Below are positions 23,400 to 36,299 of a DNA stretch of 64,000 nucleotides, piece after piece (within the stretch, counting starts at the first letter, position 1; the number at the start of each line of letters is the position of its first letter). The notes beneath the pieces are model-generated. The model did no database searches. It was not told where the DNA came from and saw only the letters and a program-made list of their open reading frames with translations. The translations under genes and the position numbers were made by a program. Source of the DNA: Himantopus leucocephalus (lineage: Eukaryota > Chordata > Aves > Charadriiformes > Recurvirostridae). The stretch spans positions 83,737,835-83,801,834 of the forward strand of contig RSEF01000003.1 of NCBI GenBank assembly GCA_003993805.1, read 5' to 3'.

Positions 23400-26300
23400 G
23401 GCAACCATCTCAAGTCTCCCAAAATCTTTTGTTGCTTATTAGACCTGCAAGTTCTGGCAGATAAAGGAAATTCAAGAATTCAAACTTTGCCTGGCAAGGA
23501 AAATATATAATTAGCTATATGTTCCTCTGTTCTATCACTGTTCTGTCATCATCAGTGAAAGTTAGAGATCACAGCACTGCATGAACTGAAGCCACACCCC
23601 AGACCCTACCTAGCTGAGCAAAGCTGTCCACCATAGGATGAACATTATGTGCTAAAAGGAAGGTCTTCAGGATTAGTCTGCAGTGCTCAGCAAGTCACAA
23701 GAAGTATCAAACAAGACTAAGCAACACATAGTTAATGTTTGAAAAAATTTTAGGTCAAGAATAAGTGGGAAAAATCCCTTGACTTTTTGACAAAGTATTC
23801 ACTAACAACTCTTTGATTGGATCTGACACTTGCCTTGATCCCATGATTCTAAAAATCACATCCACATTGTCACAAAAGCCACAATCATTCTAAATATTGA
23901 AGTTAATTTTCCTCTCTACTGTGCAATGGCTCTGAACTTCTGCATTTTTGTAATCACTGTAATGAGTACAACTGTGCTTGTAGGTCACATAACACCTGCT
24001 CATAATAAGGAGAAATATACCAGACTATTGTGTCTTAACTACCCAGCCTTTCACTGATACTTTACGACTGACCTATTATGTTTGCCCTGTATCGTTTTGC
24101 ACCAGCTTCTCTTTCAAAGACATTTCTCCAACTGTTTAATTAGCAACCAGGTAGAGTTAATTAATTAGCTGGTTAGATGTGAGCCATCAGGGGAAGCTGG
24201 AATGAAAAAAGGCTCTACTGTTACTTCACTTTCAAAAGAAGAAAACCTGCTTCCTAAAAAATCTTTCAAACACCTTTTTCCTTCCTTTATAAGTGTCTAT
24301 GTGCACTGCTGAAGTTAAGGATCTACCAACTTTTCCATTATAAAGCCATTTTGGAGCTCCTGTACCTTCTGAGCAGCTGAACCAATTCACCTCAAGTTGA
24401 AACAGCCTACCAGGTTTCAGCTCAAAGGAATTTTTTTTCCCCCAGAGAACATAGAGCTCAGTCAAAAATTACTTCTGTAGGTATGGGGATTTTTTTCTTT
24501 GTTTTTCTTACTATTCTATAACTCAAAACCACTCTTACATTGTTTCTTTTCAAAGATGACATTTTACAAACCCATAACATAAAGGAATTTAGCATTTTAT
24601 GCCCTATTTGCAAAGAGAAAATGTAATAGCTGTGCAGCTGGTGATACACCTTGAAATTCAGTAATTCTCTGTGAGCAGTAACTGTTCCTTTACACATTTG
24701 ATCTCACTGAAGGGCCGTAGGGACCTATGGAGCACACACTGCGTGTAGCAGCACAGGAATGGGGGACAATGAGGTAGTTTTCCTGAGATAGCATTTTTTC
24801 AAGTATTTTTCAAGACAAATTAATACTGTAGGTATTCTAATTGTTCATCACATAGTAGCTTCTACAATGAATGCTGGGGTTCTTTTTTTCAAAACTACTA
24901 AATAAAAAGAAAATATTTCTGGAAAGAAGTACTTCTATAATGAAAAAGTGATCTATGGAGTGTAAGTTATTCTGCTTAAAGAGTCTGAAATTCCCTTTAC
25001 CAATTTACGGTTCCAGTTCAGACAAGCCTGGAATCCAGCGTACGTTTGTTATTCTTTAGAGCCATCCATTCTATAAATACTGTTTCATGTCCCAGTGATT
25101 TTTCCTCAGGTTTAACAACATTCTGTTGAGTTTCAGGCTACTCTGCTTTTGATTGTCTTCTGCATATTCATGACCTTCCTCACATCTGGCTAGTCCATTT
25201 AATTCAGCAACAGAGGAAGAACAGGTCACATAGTCATTTTAGGAGCTGGACTCTAAGTATGTGGTTTCTGAGGCAGTTTCCTTTTGTGTCAATGCCAAAT
25301 TTAGGCTTTCAACAAAGGTAAGCACATATTTTTTCAGTTATCTCATGTGAAGATACATTCTACGCTTTATTTCTCCTTTTCCCACAAAAGCAGCCTCAAA
25401 GTTTGTTGACATCTCAGAATGAGAAGAGGGAGCAGGGTGCATCAACATATCCCAGGAAACAGTTTTTAATAGTATTTCTGTTTTACTGATGCCTTGCATG
25501 TGCTCCAGGGCAGATCATTTGCTCACTCAACAGTTTGGGTTGTTCTCTGTAGCAAAAGGACAATGTTCTCATCCCTGATAAATGACTCCAAGAGCTCCAA
25601 GGCAATATTCTGTGTTAATATCAAATGTTGCTATTTCTACTCAACTGGGAATATTTTTCAAGTGCTTTCTTGATGCGTCTGTGCATGATAAGGAAGTGTT
25701 AAGGATGCAAAACATTTGACTGCAGATGTGCTACTTCAGTTTTGCTTTTTTCGGATGCGTTCCTGTTTTCTGTCCAATGCTTCATCCATGGGGATGAAAT
25801 GCAGCCCTAGAAAGGATATAATGGGAAAGAGGAATCACCCACTTTATGCAATATATCATAGTCAGTAGGTGTTGTACAATAAGAGGATTTCAGAATTCAG
25901 AGTTTGATCTCAGTAAAAACAGTATGTGTCCATTTACTTCACCAGAATCACACCAAGATTACACTCACAAAAGCAGAATTTGGTGATAGAACTTGAACTC
26001 TTCATAGGTAAGAAAAGCAGGTTAGTTTGACAAGAGTATTATTTAGATGTATGAACTCTCATGAGAACAGAAACTTACCTGCCTTCATGGATGTGACCCT
26101 TTGTAGATCTGACCCTATTGCCTGTCCCAACAGTCTGACATAGATGAGGCTGCATGCATGGGGTTGCATTCTTCCACCTTGCTCATATAACATCCTCTGT
26201 AAGTATATCAGGCACATTTACAATTCATCTGTAGAAGATTAATTGAATTCTTCCTCCAGCAGGTGAAAAGTTTAGATAGGCAGGGGAGTTAATAACTTGT

Positions 26301-29260
26301 GCCACTGCAACTGGCTATTCCAAGGTATTTCCAGTCCTCTTAGTGTATCTGCTACAAGATCTTTCTGTTATGGAAAAGTAGTAGACAATAGAGTATGTAC
26401 CATTATCTTAGCCACCATGGTTTGAAATAGCTGAAACTTGGGCATACGTGCTATTCTTTACTGTTTCTATGATGTGGATGAAATCTCTGGCAGAAGGAAA
26501 GAGTGGATAGATAGAAAGTCTGTTATGGGACGGCAGTATTATACCCTTTCTAGGCAACCAAAAACCTTATGTCACCCATGCAAAATCTCAGATACACAAT
26601 GTCCTAAGAAAGGAAGAGATGACAAAGATAACACCATAGCCCCATATTTGCCCACTCATACTGGATAACTGACATTGACTTGTAAAGCAGTAGTGGAATA
26701 TAGTGGAGACTAACGGAGAAGCTATTAATCATGATGCTAATCATATTGCGAAGCTTTTTAAGAGAATTGCTCTAAACAAGGAGACCACACTAATTAGCAA
26801 GTATGTTAGCCCAAAACAGATGACTCTCAGATCCATCTTTTGCTGTAAATCAAAGACCTTTACTATTATCTGTCAAGTGCAGGTACTTTGTGTTATAGTG
26901 CAAATCCACAGTTTAGCCTCACTTCAACACTCACCACCCCAGAGCCTGTATTATGTGCATGCTATGATACAGTTGTCTGACCGTTCATCCCACATTTGAA
27001 TAAGAGTTCTGTCTTTGACAGGTAATACTAAAGAAAAATATTAAAACATAAATTCTATTCAACCTTTTCAATGCTATTTTTTCTCCTAGAAATTGGACAG
27101 TTTTTCTATGAGTTTTTTAGATTACATACAGTTCAAAACTTTTAGCTGGACTTCAAGGCGGGAATAATCTTGAAGGTTACTCTAGCTAGTTTTCTGCAGT
27201 AGTTCTTGAAGGCATTTGGAAGCACCATCGCAAGTAGATCCTCCTGGCATTTGAGGACTGTGGTGACTGAGAGGTTTACATGTTACAGCTTCATAAATTC
27301 TGTCAAAGCAATTCAATACCAGTAAGTGCATGTACTCTCAGGCTGTTGCAAATGAAAGGTACTGAGGCTTACCTTAAACCTCCATGTGAGAGATAATAAT
27401 TTGGTTGCAAGGCTGAGACCTTAGCCTCTGTCCAAAGTACAAGATAGAACCCACGAGGGCCCTCCACTTTCATGCTTGGATATATTTTTCTTCCCCAAGA
27501 ACATCCTTTGAAACAACCCATTTTCTCCTGTCCTTTCTTCCCACTAAACTAAATGCAGAGCAACTCACTTTCAGCTAAAGCTGCAGTTAATTCATAGTCC
27601 TGTGTCTAAAGTAACACAGCCAGGCAGGAAGAGGTTCTCAGCTCTTCACACAAGGTGCCCTTGGGACGCGTCCCAAACTACAGTTGTGTTGTTGTATCCT
27701 TCCCACAAACATGAGCCCTAGGGAAGCAAGAGCAGAACTTTTGGTTAATTACAAAATAAATAAATAGAACTGATTGAAGTTTTACCATTGGAAATGAAGA
27801 GCTGATGCTGGGTGCAGAAGAGGGTTGGAATTGGAAACTCATCACAGATAAGAAAGTAGAATATGGTAATTTCCATGTTTCGTCTCTTGAGAGCTTGTCA
27901 GAATAAATGTATTCAGAGACCACATGCAGATGCTCTCATCATTTTAGGCATTGTGCACAACCATATGAAAAAGGGATTAGCACAACAGAAATAAACAGGC
28001 CTTTTCTTAGTTGCTTCAAAGACATAGCAGAAGGGAGGAGAATCCCTCTCCTAATTAGAAGAAAAAACAAATGAAAAAAAATTACTAGACTGGAAAAAAC
28101 AAAAGAGTAAAAAGCAGAAAGCACACTCGAACTTTCTACTGAACTTTTAAAAAGGAATCACAATGAAGGGATGTAGGTAGTAGATATTCTCAGAGATGAG
28201 AAAAGTCCAATTTTTCTTCACTCAAGGGAGAACAATTTTTTTCTATGTCTATGCTAACATTAATGCTAAGGCATAAGTTCAAGCAATCATTTATTTTTCA
28301 GTCTTAGATAAAGAACTTCTTTACTTCTGTGCTTGGCTGATGTTTGTATGTTATTTTGGTGAAAGAGAATAATTTCTGAGGATATGTAAGTTATCTCCCC
28401 TATATTACAACCTGTTGTAAACACAATAGCCAAGCTTCTAGTATCTTGATAGTTTCTCTGATGCATACCTCCATACTGCATCTCAGATTAACTTTCACTA
28501 TTAAAAAGTATGTTTAGACTTTCAGAAAGAATTCCTTGTGCTCTTGGTTCCTTCACTTAACTGAGACAATTTGGGATCAATTATAACAGAGGTAGCCAAA
28601 TGCTAGTTCCTGACCTGTATGTTATTTGTAAGCTGTGAACGTAGCTGTCCTGTGCAAAGCAGTGGAAGGATGGGTGCCAGCACAGTGCAACTTCAACATC
28701 TCTGGGTCACTTTGGGTGTTGCTGTACATCCAGAGCCATCCTGACTCCGCTGCAACGGAGCAATGAGAGTCCCCTGGGAACCACTGGATCCCCTGCTCAC
28801 AAACTATAGTGGAGCTGCTGAATTCCTTGGCTTTCCAAGCTATGCAGTATACATATACTGCTTTCAGTGGTATGAAGTGTTTGGCTCATGGCTCATGGCG
28901 TGTGAAAAAGCGACTACACAAGACTTCTGATATACATTCCTTTTAAATAGTCTATAAGAGAGAGTAGTTTTATAGTGTTACAGCTGAGGTTTTCCAAAAC
29001 GTGTAGGTGTCCCCATATCCCTGGTCTATATTCACAAACCTTTTAGAAGTTTACACTCTTTTAAGAGTGACAGAAGGAAGCTTCCTTAACACCTTTGTAA
29101 ATTCAGGCCCTACCTGAAATCAAATTTTATTTAACTGTAGGAACCTCTCTTTCCTAAGGACTTTTAAAAATCCTTGCCATTTTTTCATAGCACCATAGAT
29201 AATCATGAAGCAAGGTTCTGTTATTAGAGTATGAAGCTTACTTGATAATCTTCATTCATG
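23400..29260. other. Long non-coding stretch, nothing recognised
   Basis: About 5.9 kb of unique AT-rich sequence. No frame here exceeds 100 codons and none shows a known domain. A TAATTA-rich block sits at 24130-24175. No CR1, LTR or SINE was identified. Confidence 0.55.
24120..24200. promoter_or_regulatory. TAATTA-rich block, possible enhancer piece
   Basis: Contains TTTAATTAGC and GTTAATTAATTAGC within 40 bases, core homeodomain-binding words on both strands. Such clusters occur in conserved enhancers but also by chance in AT-rich DNA. Confidence 0.2.
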
Positions 29261-29261
29261 A

Positions 29262-29295
29262 AGACCCATTGAAATCAATAGGATATCTCCGAAAT
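29262..29295. repeat. Very old amniote repeat fragment
   Basis: The words 'acccattgaaatcaatagga' match a phrase common in ancient amniote interspersed repeats ('cccattgacttcaatgg'). A related phrase is at 53840. Too short for family assignment. Confidence 0.3.
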
Positions 29296-29384
29296 CCATG
29301 TTTTGCCATTTATTATCAATTTGTATATATATAAAAGCTAAAAAACAACTGGATATCTTGTAGATCACAGGTCTTTAAATTTCA

Positions 29385-29880
29385 CCCAGCTACCCCTGCT
29401 TTTGCCCTTACTCAGTTATGTTTGACCGAAACATGCTTTCTTAGAAGGACATCCATCCTTGAGATGACACTATGGAGAATCTAATTATTTCCTTCAGCAG
29501 CATGTTGCAGTGCTTAATCAATATCAATGTTATGAATGTTTTTAGGTATTTGTTTTCTTTGTGTATTTGGTTTCAGCTTTCATATATTGATTTTGTCTTT
29601 TCCTATAGTAGGCCCTTTTGATCTCAGGTTGTGGTCTTTTTCTTGGGTTTTTTTTTTCATATGTCTCTAAAAGTCATCAGTAAACATTGTAAGCAAGTTG
29701 CTTCTCCAACACCTTTTTATAAGTTAAACTGATTGAAGTCTTCAGGCCTTTCCTTTCAGACCATTTCTACCCACTAACAATTTTTGTGGTTTTTTTTTTT
29801 CCTCCACACTATTCATTTTCCAACTTCACCCGGAAGATATGGAGACCAGAAAACTGTGAAATACAGACATTAATCCATAC
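29385..29880 (-). repeat. Ancient CR1 LINE 3' region, about 500 bp
   Basis: Several blocks match old CR1 in the right order in reverse complement: 'gcatgttgcagtgcttaat', 'aagttaaactgattgaagtc' with 'ttcaggcctttcctttcaga', 'ccatttctaccca', 'caatttttgtgg', and finally 'gaagatatggagaccagaa'. In CR1 these correspond to the 'aaacccagttccttcagcctttcctcataggtc' and 'tgtggcgcccagaac' sections. It is heavily diverged and interrupted by a T-rich run near 29790. Confidence 0.7.
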
Positions 29881-29889
29881 ACTGGAAAG

Positions 29890-30970
29890 CAGCCAATCAT
29901 TTTAATTCTGTTTATTAGTTAACCTGTTTTCACATGCAGGATCTCCTACGGCCTTTTTAAGGCCTTTTTTGTCTTAATATTAAGATGACCTCAAGAAAAG
30001 AGTTTTCAGAAATGGGTACCTCAAATTAGATACTTAAATCCATACCCACTAGTTTAGTCTGGTTTTAATGGAGACCATTTCAGCATGGTTCCGTGCTCAG
30101 GAATTCTATACCTAATATGTACCTATGAATACAAGTTGTTTATTTTTCAGAGTCACTCTGATCAACTCCTGCATGGTGCAACAGTGTCCTTTATACAGTA
30201 GTGATTTCAGAGGAGTTGTCACTTCATGTAAAATGAAACTTAAATACTCCCAAACATTCTTGAATATATGTTAATGATGCTTGATTTATTATTAATGCAG
30301 ATTCCAGTGGGAGAAGCAGGATCAGTGCATTAACCCTATTTTATTGATAAAAATGGACCAGCAGCAGACAATCGCACTTCAGTGATGTGGCCCTTTGAGC
30401 TTCCCAGGGTCCTGGATCACATGAAAACTCAGGTCTAAGCACAGATATATATAAGGAGATAGGAAATGGTCCAGGGATCTAATTAGTGTTTTTAATAAGC
30501 TTGTACCCAAGCTTTGTCTGTCTCTACTGAACTTCACAAGGTTTGCAGTGTGAGAATGTCCCTGCTTCTCAAGGAAACCTAGACAAACTCTGAGCAAGTT
30601 CTCTTCCTTGGTTTCAGGGAAGCCCCAGCTGGCCCCAGCCCCAAAAAGCCAGCTCAGAGAACCCTCAGCCTCCCTGGACTTGCAGGAGAGAGAGCTGGGG
30701 CTGCCTGTGTTGAGAAGCAGGCCAGCTAAATCAGCCTACACACTCAAAAGAGAAACTGCCATGGAAGTTGTAACTGAATGCCTTATCTCCCAAAAAAGGA
30801 CCGAGGAACCAAATCCACGCAGACAGAGGATGCTGTGCAAGTACCACGTTATCCAAGTAACTCACTGTAAACTTCTGGCACAGAACTGGCAGTAGGGGTG
30901 TCCAGGGACCCCCCTCACACTCACTCCCAGGGTTGAGTTCATAAGGCATCTCTCCAAAGTGAGAAGAGAG
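29890..30970. other. Non-coding stretch upstream of the LTR
   Basis: Unique sequence. The plus frame 30608-30895 and the minus frame 30379-30597 are unrecognised. The 30600-30950 part is GC-richer than its surroundings and could include an old element, but I found no diagnostic motif. Confidence 0.4.
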
Positions 30971-30978
30971 AGACATTT

Positions 30979-31159
30979 TGTCCTGGTTTGAGGTAAAACA
31001 GGACGTATTTCGGTCAGTGANNNNNNNNNNNNNNNNNNNNNNNNNNNNNNNNNNNNNNNNNNNNNNNNNNNNNNNNNNNNNNNNNNNNNNNNNNNNNNNN
31101 NNNNNNNNNNNNNNNNNNNNCCAACATCCCCAGTGGCCGATTTGGCCTAAACCACGACA
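30979..31159 (+). mobile_element. Solo-type ERVL-like LTR with internal gap
   Basis: Starts TGTCCTGGTTTGAGG and ends CTAAACCACGACA, so it has the TG...CA ends and the avian LTR terminal words that I associate with ERVL-type LTRs. It is flanked by the 5-bp direct repeat CATTT at 30974-30978 and 31160-31164, the length typical of ERVL integration. Bases 31021-31120 are a 100-N placeholder, so the real element may be a solo LTR of several hundred bases or even a whole provirus. No coding part is visible. Confidence 0.8.
31021..31120. other. Assembly gap, 100 N, inside LTR
   Basis: A placeholder gap lying entirely within the LTR, 42 bases after its start. The repeat itself is the probable reason the assembly broke. 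Confidence 0.98.
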
Positions 31160-31169
31160 CATTTTTAAT

Positions 31170-34100
31170 AAGTAATTGGGGTGGAGGGGAGAAAACATCC
31201 TGAAAATCCCCTGCCATTTGCCTCTTACATGTACAAAAAGCCCAGAGGCCGAACTTCTTTAGAACTAAACCAGAATTGAAACATATTTATGGAAATAGTC
31301 TGACTTTATCCCCCATCATAAAACTGGGAAGCAATGCAGTAGAACACTGGCTGTTTGCCCCCATGCTCCCTCTGCCAGTGTTTTTCCAGGTTCCAGGAGC
31401 AGCGTGCCATGAAACCGCTTGGCATACCAGGGGCCACAAACCCACAAAGGGGTCAAAATTCTCTCTCACACACTTATCCTTTAGCTCTAAGTGTATTTGT
31501 GTTATAGTTTGACCAGACCTTCCTAGATCAATAGGACTAAACTTGTCCTCACAGGGAGATATGTATGCCTTTATATCTGTGGCTGAACATTTTTTGAGTA
31601 TTTCTAGGCTTATTTAGCTCTTCAGTTGGACACAAAGTACCATGTCAAGAAGATGACAAACATTTGAAAGCAAACTGTGTACTTTCATCACAGACTTTCT
31701 GCTCTAAGCTTCAATTTTAGTGAGAGACTTGTGGCTCCATATCTGTATACACATAAGGAAAAACTTTTGACCTCTGTCCTTCCTCATAACTATATTAAAA
31801 GGCAAAAAGCTTTTACTTTTTTTTCCCATGAGGAAGATTTCCTTCCCTTTGAAGATACTCCATCAAGATAAAATATTCTTACATCAATGGTTCAATATAC
31901 TTTCACGTAAACATACTTCATTTTGTTTCCATGTCAATCGAAAGGGAGTAAGGAAGGAACACTCAGAAGCTGATTTTAATAAATTAATAATAATGATTCT
32001 ATCCTGTTTAAGCTTCTACATGTGCTACTTGGTATAGAATAACCTCAGGCTAAGAGAGTCTTCAATGAAACCCTTCAAAGAGGAACATGGATTTGAATTT
32101 AACAATGAGAAACTTTATATTTACACTACTGCAGATAAAAGAGATGTTATCTGTAACACGAAAGCTTTAAAAAACACTAAGCCTAAAGAGAAGTACAAGC
32201 AAGTGTTCAGCAACTACATTGGCATTTGCACCGAGATGACAGTAATCAAAAAAACATCCATTCCGACTAGTTGAGGACTGTAACACTGACTATTCCATCT
32301 GCATTTGAAGATGGGTTTGGCCCTGAGATTTCAGGGTTCCCATCCTGGTGAATTTCTCCTATGGGAAACCTAAGGGCAGAGATTTGTCTTTTTTTCAAGT
32401 CAGGGAATGAGGGAAGAATACACTTGATGAGTCAAATTCAGCTTTCTCCCATCATCTGCTTCTGTGTAGAAAATTTAAGATGATAACTTGAGAAAAAAAC
32501 AGATCTTGTGGGACCTAAGGGTTGGCACAATGGTGAATATGGGAGAAATTTCCTTATCCTTAAAAATGAGAAGTGACATCTCAAAATATATGATTCCTGG
32601 GTAGCATTAGCTAAGATTCCAGAGAGAGAAACAAAATCTGTTTGTAAAGGTCAATGGTGGCAAAGTTACACCAAAATGTCATGGGATCTAACCCACAGCC
32701 TGGCCAGGGCTTCTAGCACCCCTGAGGTTGGATTTCAATCCCCGCTTCCTTTGTGTCCTTCTTCAAACCCTCCTTTTCCTAAAACAGACAATTTCAGTGT
32801 TCTTAAAAGGCCAGATCTATGTGTTTGTTTGGCTCAATAAGAATATTTCCATCCATACTTCTGTGTACAGGCTACACACTGACCCTTTTTAATATGGTGT
32901 TAATGTTGAAGTTAGAATAAAGCAAGACCTCAGATGTTTTTTACCCCTTGACCACTGTAACAAGGATAATTTGTTTATTGTGTTCTATGGGTGCTTTCAG
33001 CAGTAAGTGAAGTTGTTTCAGCCTTAATAGGCAGTTGGGTTGGAGACCATTTTCTACAGCTGCAAGAAAAAAGCTAAAATTAAAACCTCACAAGGGCAGC
33101 TCGCTCAGCAAAGGGGAAGTCTTTCACTGCTCAACAGTGACACCTCTTGATATTCAGGAGAATATTACTGATAACCTTCAAAGATAATTTAATGCAGTCT
33201 GCAGGACAGAGTACTGCAGGCAGTGTCTCCCAAAGGAAATGTTTTGCTTTCTTGGTTTGTTCAGGAAAAAACAGCTCAGCATCTAACCTATTGTTCCAAT
33301 ATGAGAGGCTCAGGAAATGAAAAAGTTTATAGGGGAGCAGCTCAGAACATTGGATCTGTATCCTCAGAAAATGCCAGTATTTTGATATAGGGCTTTGTGA
33401 TGAAATTGGAAAGTTTTAAGATTGTCACAAAAGAAAAAGTACTGAAAAAGACATTTTATCAGCTTTGAGCTTTTCTTCTGAAATGTTAATATTTTGAACA
33501 TGAGTGTTGAAACCGATATCTCCCCTGAAAATTTTTTATTCATTCAAACCCTGCTATTTGTCAGAATTTTTTTATTATCAAACTTTTCATATGCATAGCT
33601 TCTATGAAAAGCTGTACTCAAATGTCAGCAAAGAATCTGACTACTTGCATATTCAGTTAAATAGAATTTGTAACAGTCACAATTCCATTTATTAACTCTT
33701 CAAAGTGCTACTATACAGCAATTGGGAATTCAGTTTTAAAAAAATGCCAAAGACCTGAAAGACAGAACTAAAAGGAAACCAAGCCTTTAACAAGTATCCT
33801 TCCAGCAGGATATGGAATATGGCCTACCTTCCTGGTAGCTGGGAGAGCTGGCTTTGAGACTCTGTTTGGGACACGGCCATGAAAAGTTTAAATAATCATT
33901 CTTTCTGGGCCAAATACTGAGTGTTAGAACAAGAAATTTTGGCTCACGTTTATCTCTACAACAGATGTTGATTGGCCAGCTGAAATTTGTTCATGCATTT
34001 TATGAGTAAGTGTACCCTTTTGCCAATTCAACAGAAGCATTTGTGAGAAATCCAAATACATACATTTCTGCCGGAGCTCTAGCTTTATTCTGCTTATGGT

Positions 34101-36240
34101 ACAAGTTCATTAGTGAAATAGCTGTAGATCAACTGAAAATAACTTGGCATTTAAGTATCCTCCACTGGCACCAATTAGCATTATGGAATAACAAGATCTA
34201 TGAAGAAAATCTCTGGGGACTGTAGCATAGATAGCAAACGTGTGAACAAACAGTTAATTCCTAGGTAATAAATTCTCAAGACACTGGAATGACTTAATTG
34301 TGAAGGGGTTTAATAATTGAGTGCCAATAATAGACAGATTGTAAATTTGAAGGTTTATTTCAAAACCAGCAAAAACTGCATGGAGAGAGTGTAACAGTAA
34401 AAGAAAACGTGCTAACCTACAGGGAAGAAAATTTGAAAGCTGTAGGGAAGATTTAGGAGCAGCAGTGGTTTTAAGGGCATGCTTTTATGCCTGCCATTAT
34501 GTTTTAAGTGGAGCCTTAAACAGTGCCTACCAGTAAAATGTTGATACTTCATTGTTTGTAAGAAATCAGCTGTTACTTTTGCTTAGTAGTAGAGTAATGC
34601 TTGGTGCTAAAAATCTGGGATGCACACTACACCTGCACACCATAACGAAACCCTGCTGCCCAGGCTTTGCAATATGTCTTGGAAGTAAGCAAACGTGAAA
34701 AAGCACATCAGAAGTGGAGAAAACAAAACCCCAGAGGTGAGACATGTGACTGAAAATGCTTCCTATTTCTGGGCAGTGAAACTGACCATTTTAATGATGA
34801 CGGGGTTACTTGTTGAAATATTTTGAGAAGAGGTCTTTGAAAAATCTTTTTGCCTCAGCGTCTAGATATATACACATGAGGACATCTAAATAGAGCCAGG
34901 AATATCTTAATGTGATTTTTGGAATCACATTTTAGCACCCTATCTATTTTCAGGGGCCTTTATAAGGAACTAAGAGGATAAAAGTATTTAATTTTGTGAG
35001 TTAAGTGCTTTATCTAGAAGTGGATAAATTCCATTCCTCTGCTGAAATGGGAACCCCTTCTTATAACAGACAGTTCCTGAATGAAGACTCAGAGACTGGT
35101 CTTTGGGTTGTTTTTTGAGAAGAGAAATATTTAAGTTTACACTTATTTGTTTTCAACCCATATAGGTAGATTTATTTTTTTGAGCAGACTTCATTCCATG
35201 AACATACACACATGAAAACTCTCACACACAGAGGAGAGACACATACACAGAGGAAAGAAAAATAAATTAGCCCATCAAATAGAGCACAACATGATACCTG
35301 GAGTCAGATGGGCACACAAGCAGAAACTAAATAATCCAATACTACTGGATACTCAAGGCATCTAAAAGCCAAGGATGTGTCTTCAGTAATAAGTATTTTC
35401 CTTCCTTCTTTGACATCTGTTGACCTACACGTCTGACAATAACTGGTTATTCTTATTAGTTATGTGCACTTTTTAAGAAAAAATAGTTAGAAAAGCTCAG
35501 ACTTACGGCTATAAGACAATTTACCAACACTCTATTAATCAAAATATCTCTTTAAACTTGTGGGCAAACACAGCAGTATACTAGCCTAGTTTTCTGGTGG
35601 ATTTTATCTTCCCTAACTATAGACAACTAAATAAAAATTAAGCATCTAGTCTAAGCTAGCCATCTGGGCTACATCTATAATCAAAAGAGAGACAAGCAGC
35701 CAGGCAGAGAGAAGGGCACATCTAGAGAATCTTTCCCCACCAGCTCTTTCTGTTATGAGCTCTCGGATAAGGTAGCTGTGGGTAGCTCTGCCTATATCTC
35801 CCTCTTCTATCACTGAAGCCTAAATAACTGAAGCGCATCTCTCTCTTTTAGGTGGTTACAGCTAGATAAGAGGTTTTTCTAGCCTAAAGGTTACACCTCC
35901 ACGGTTACTTTTTGGCACCTTATTTAATCAGACCCTTGTTCCTTGCTAAAGGCATAAATACCCCGTTATTTAAATTGCATGAATGGAAGAGCCAAATAAG
36001 TGTCATACAACAACATTTCTTTTACCCCAGGTAGCACATCTCTCTCTAGCTCCTTCTAAATGAAGTCTGTGAGAACAGGCAAGACAAAATAAGACACGGG
36101 ATTTCCTGCTTTCTGTGGTTTCCGTTGCTCTGGATCATAAAAATAGTGCCACTCATAGTGTTTTGACTAACAGGCAAGACATAATACCTCCTGTCCCTTC
36201 AAAACAAATAATATGCCTTGAAATAAAATACTGTAAAGTC
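31170..36240. other. Long non-coding stretch, nothing recognised
   Basis: About 5 kb of unique AT-rich sequence. Frames of 60-78 codons occur on both strands without known domains. CA-rich and GA-rich short runs occur near 35205-35260. No clear interspersed repeat. Confidence 0.55.
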
Positions 36241-36261
36241 AACCCCTCATTTATAAACTTG

Positions 36262-36295
36262 AAAAGTGCATTTTTATGCACTTTTTATGCACTTT
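36262..36295. repeat. Small hairpin plus 11-bp tandem duplication
   Basis: AAAAGTGCA is followed by TTTTTA and TGCACTTTT, a perfect 9-bp stem. The unit TTTTTATGCAC then occurs twice in tandem (36271-36292), giving two possible right arms. Probably local replication slippage. Confidence 0.6.
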
Positions 36296-36299
36296 ATTT

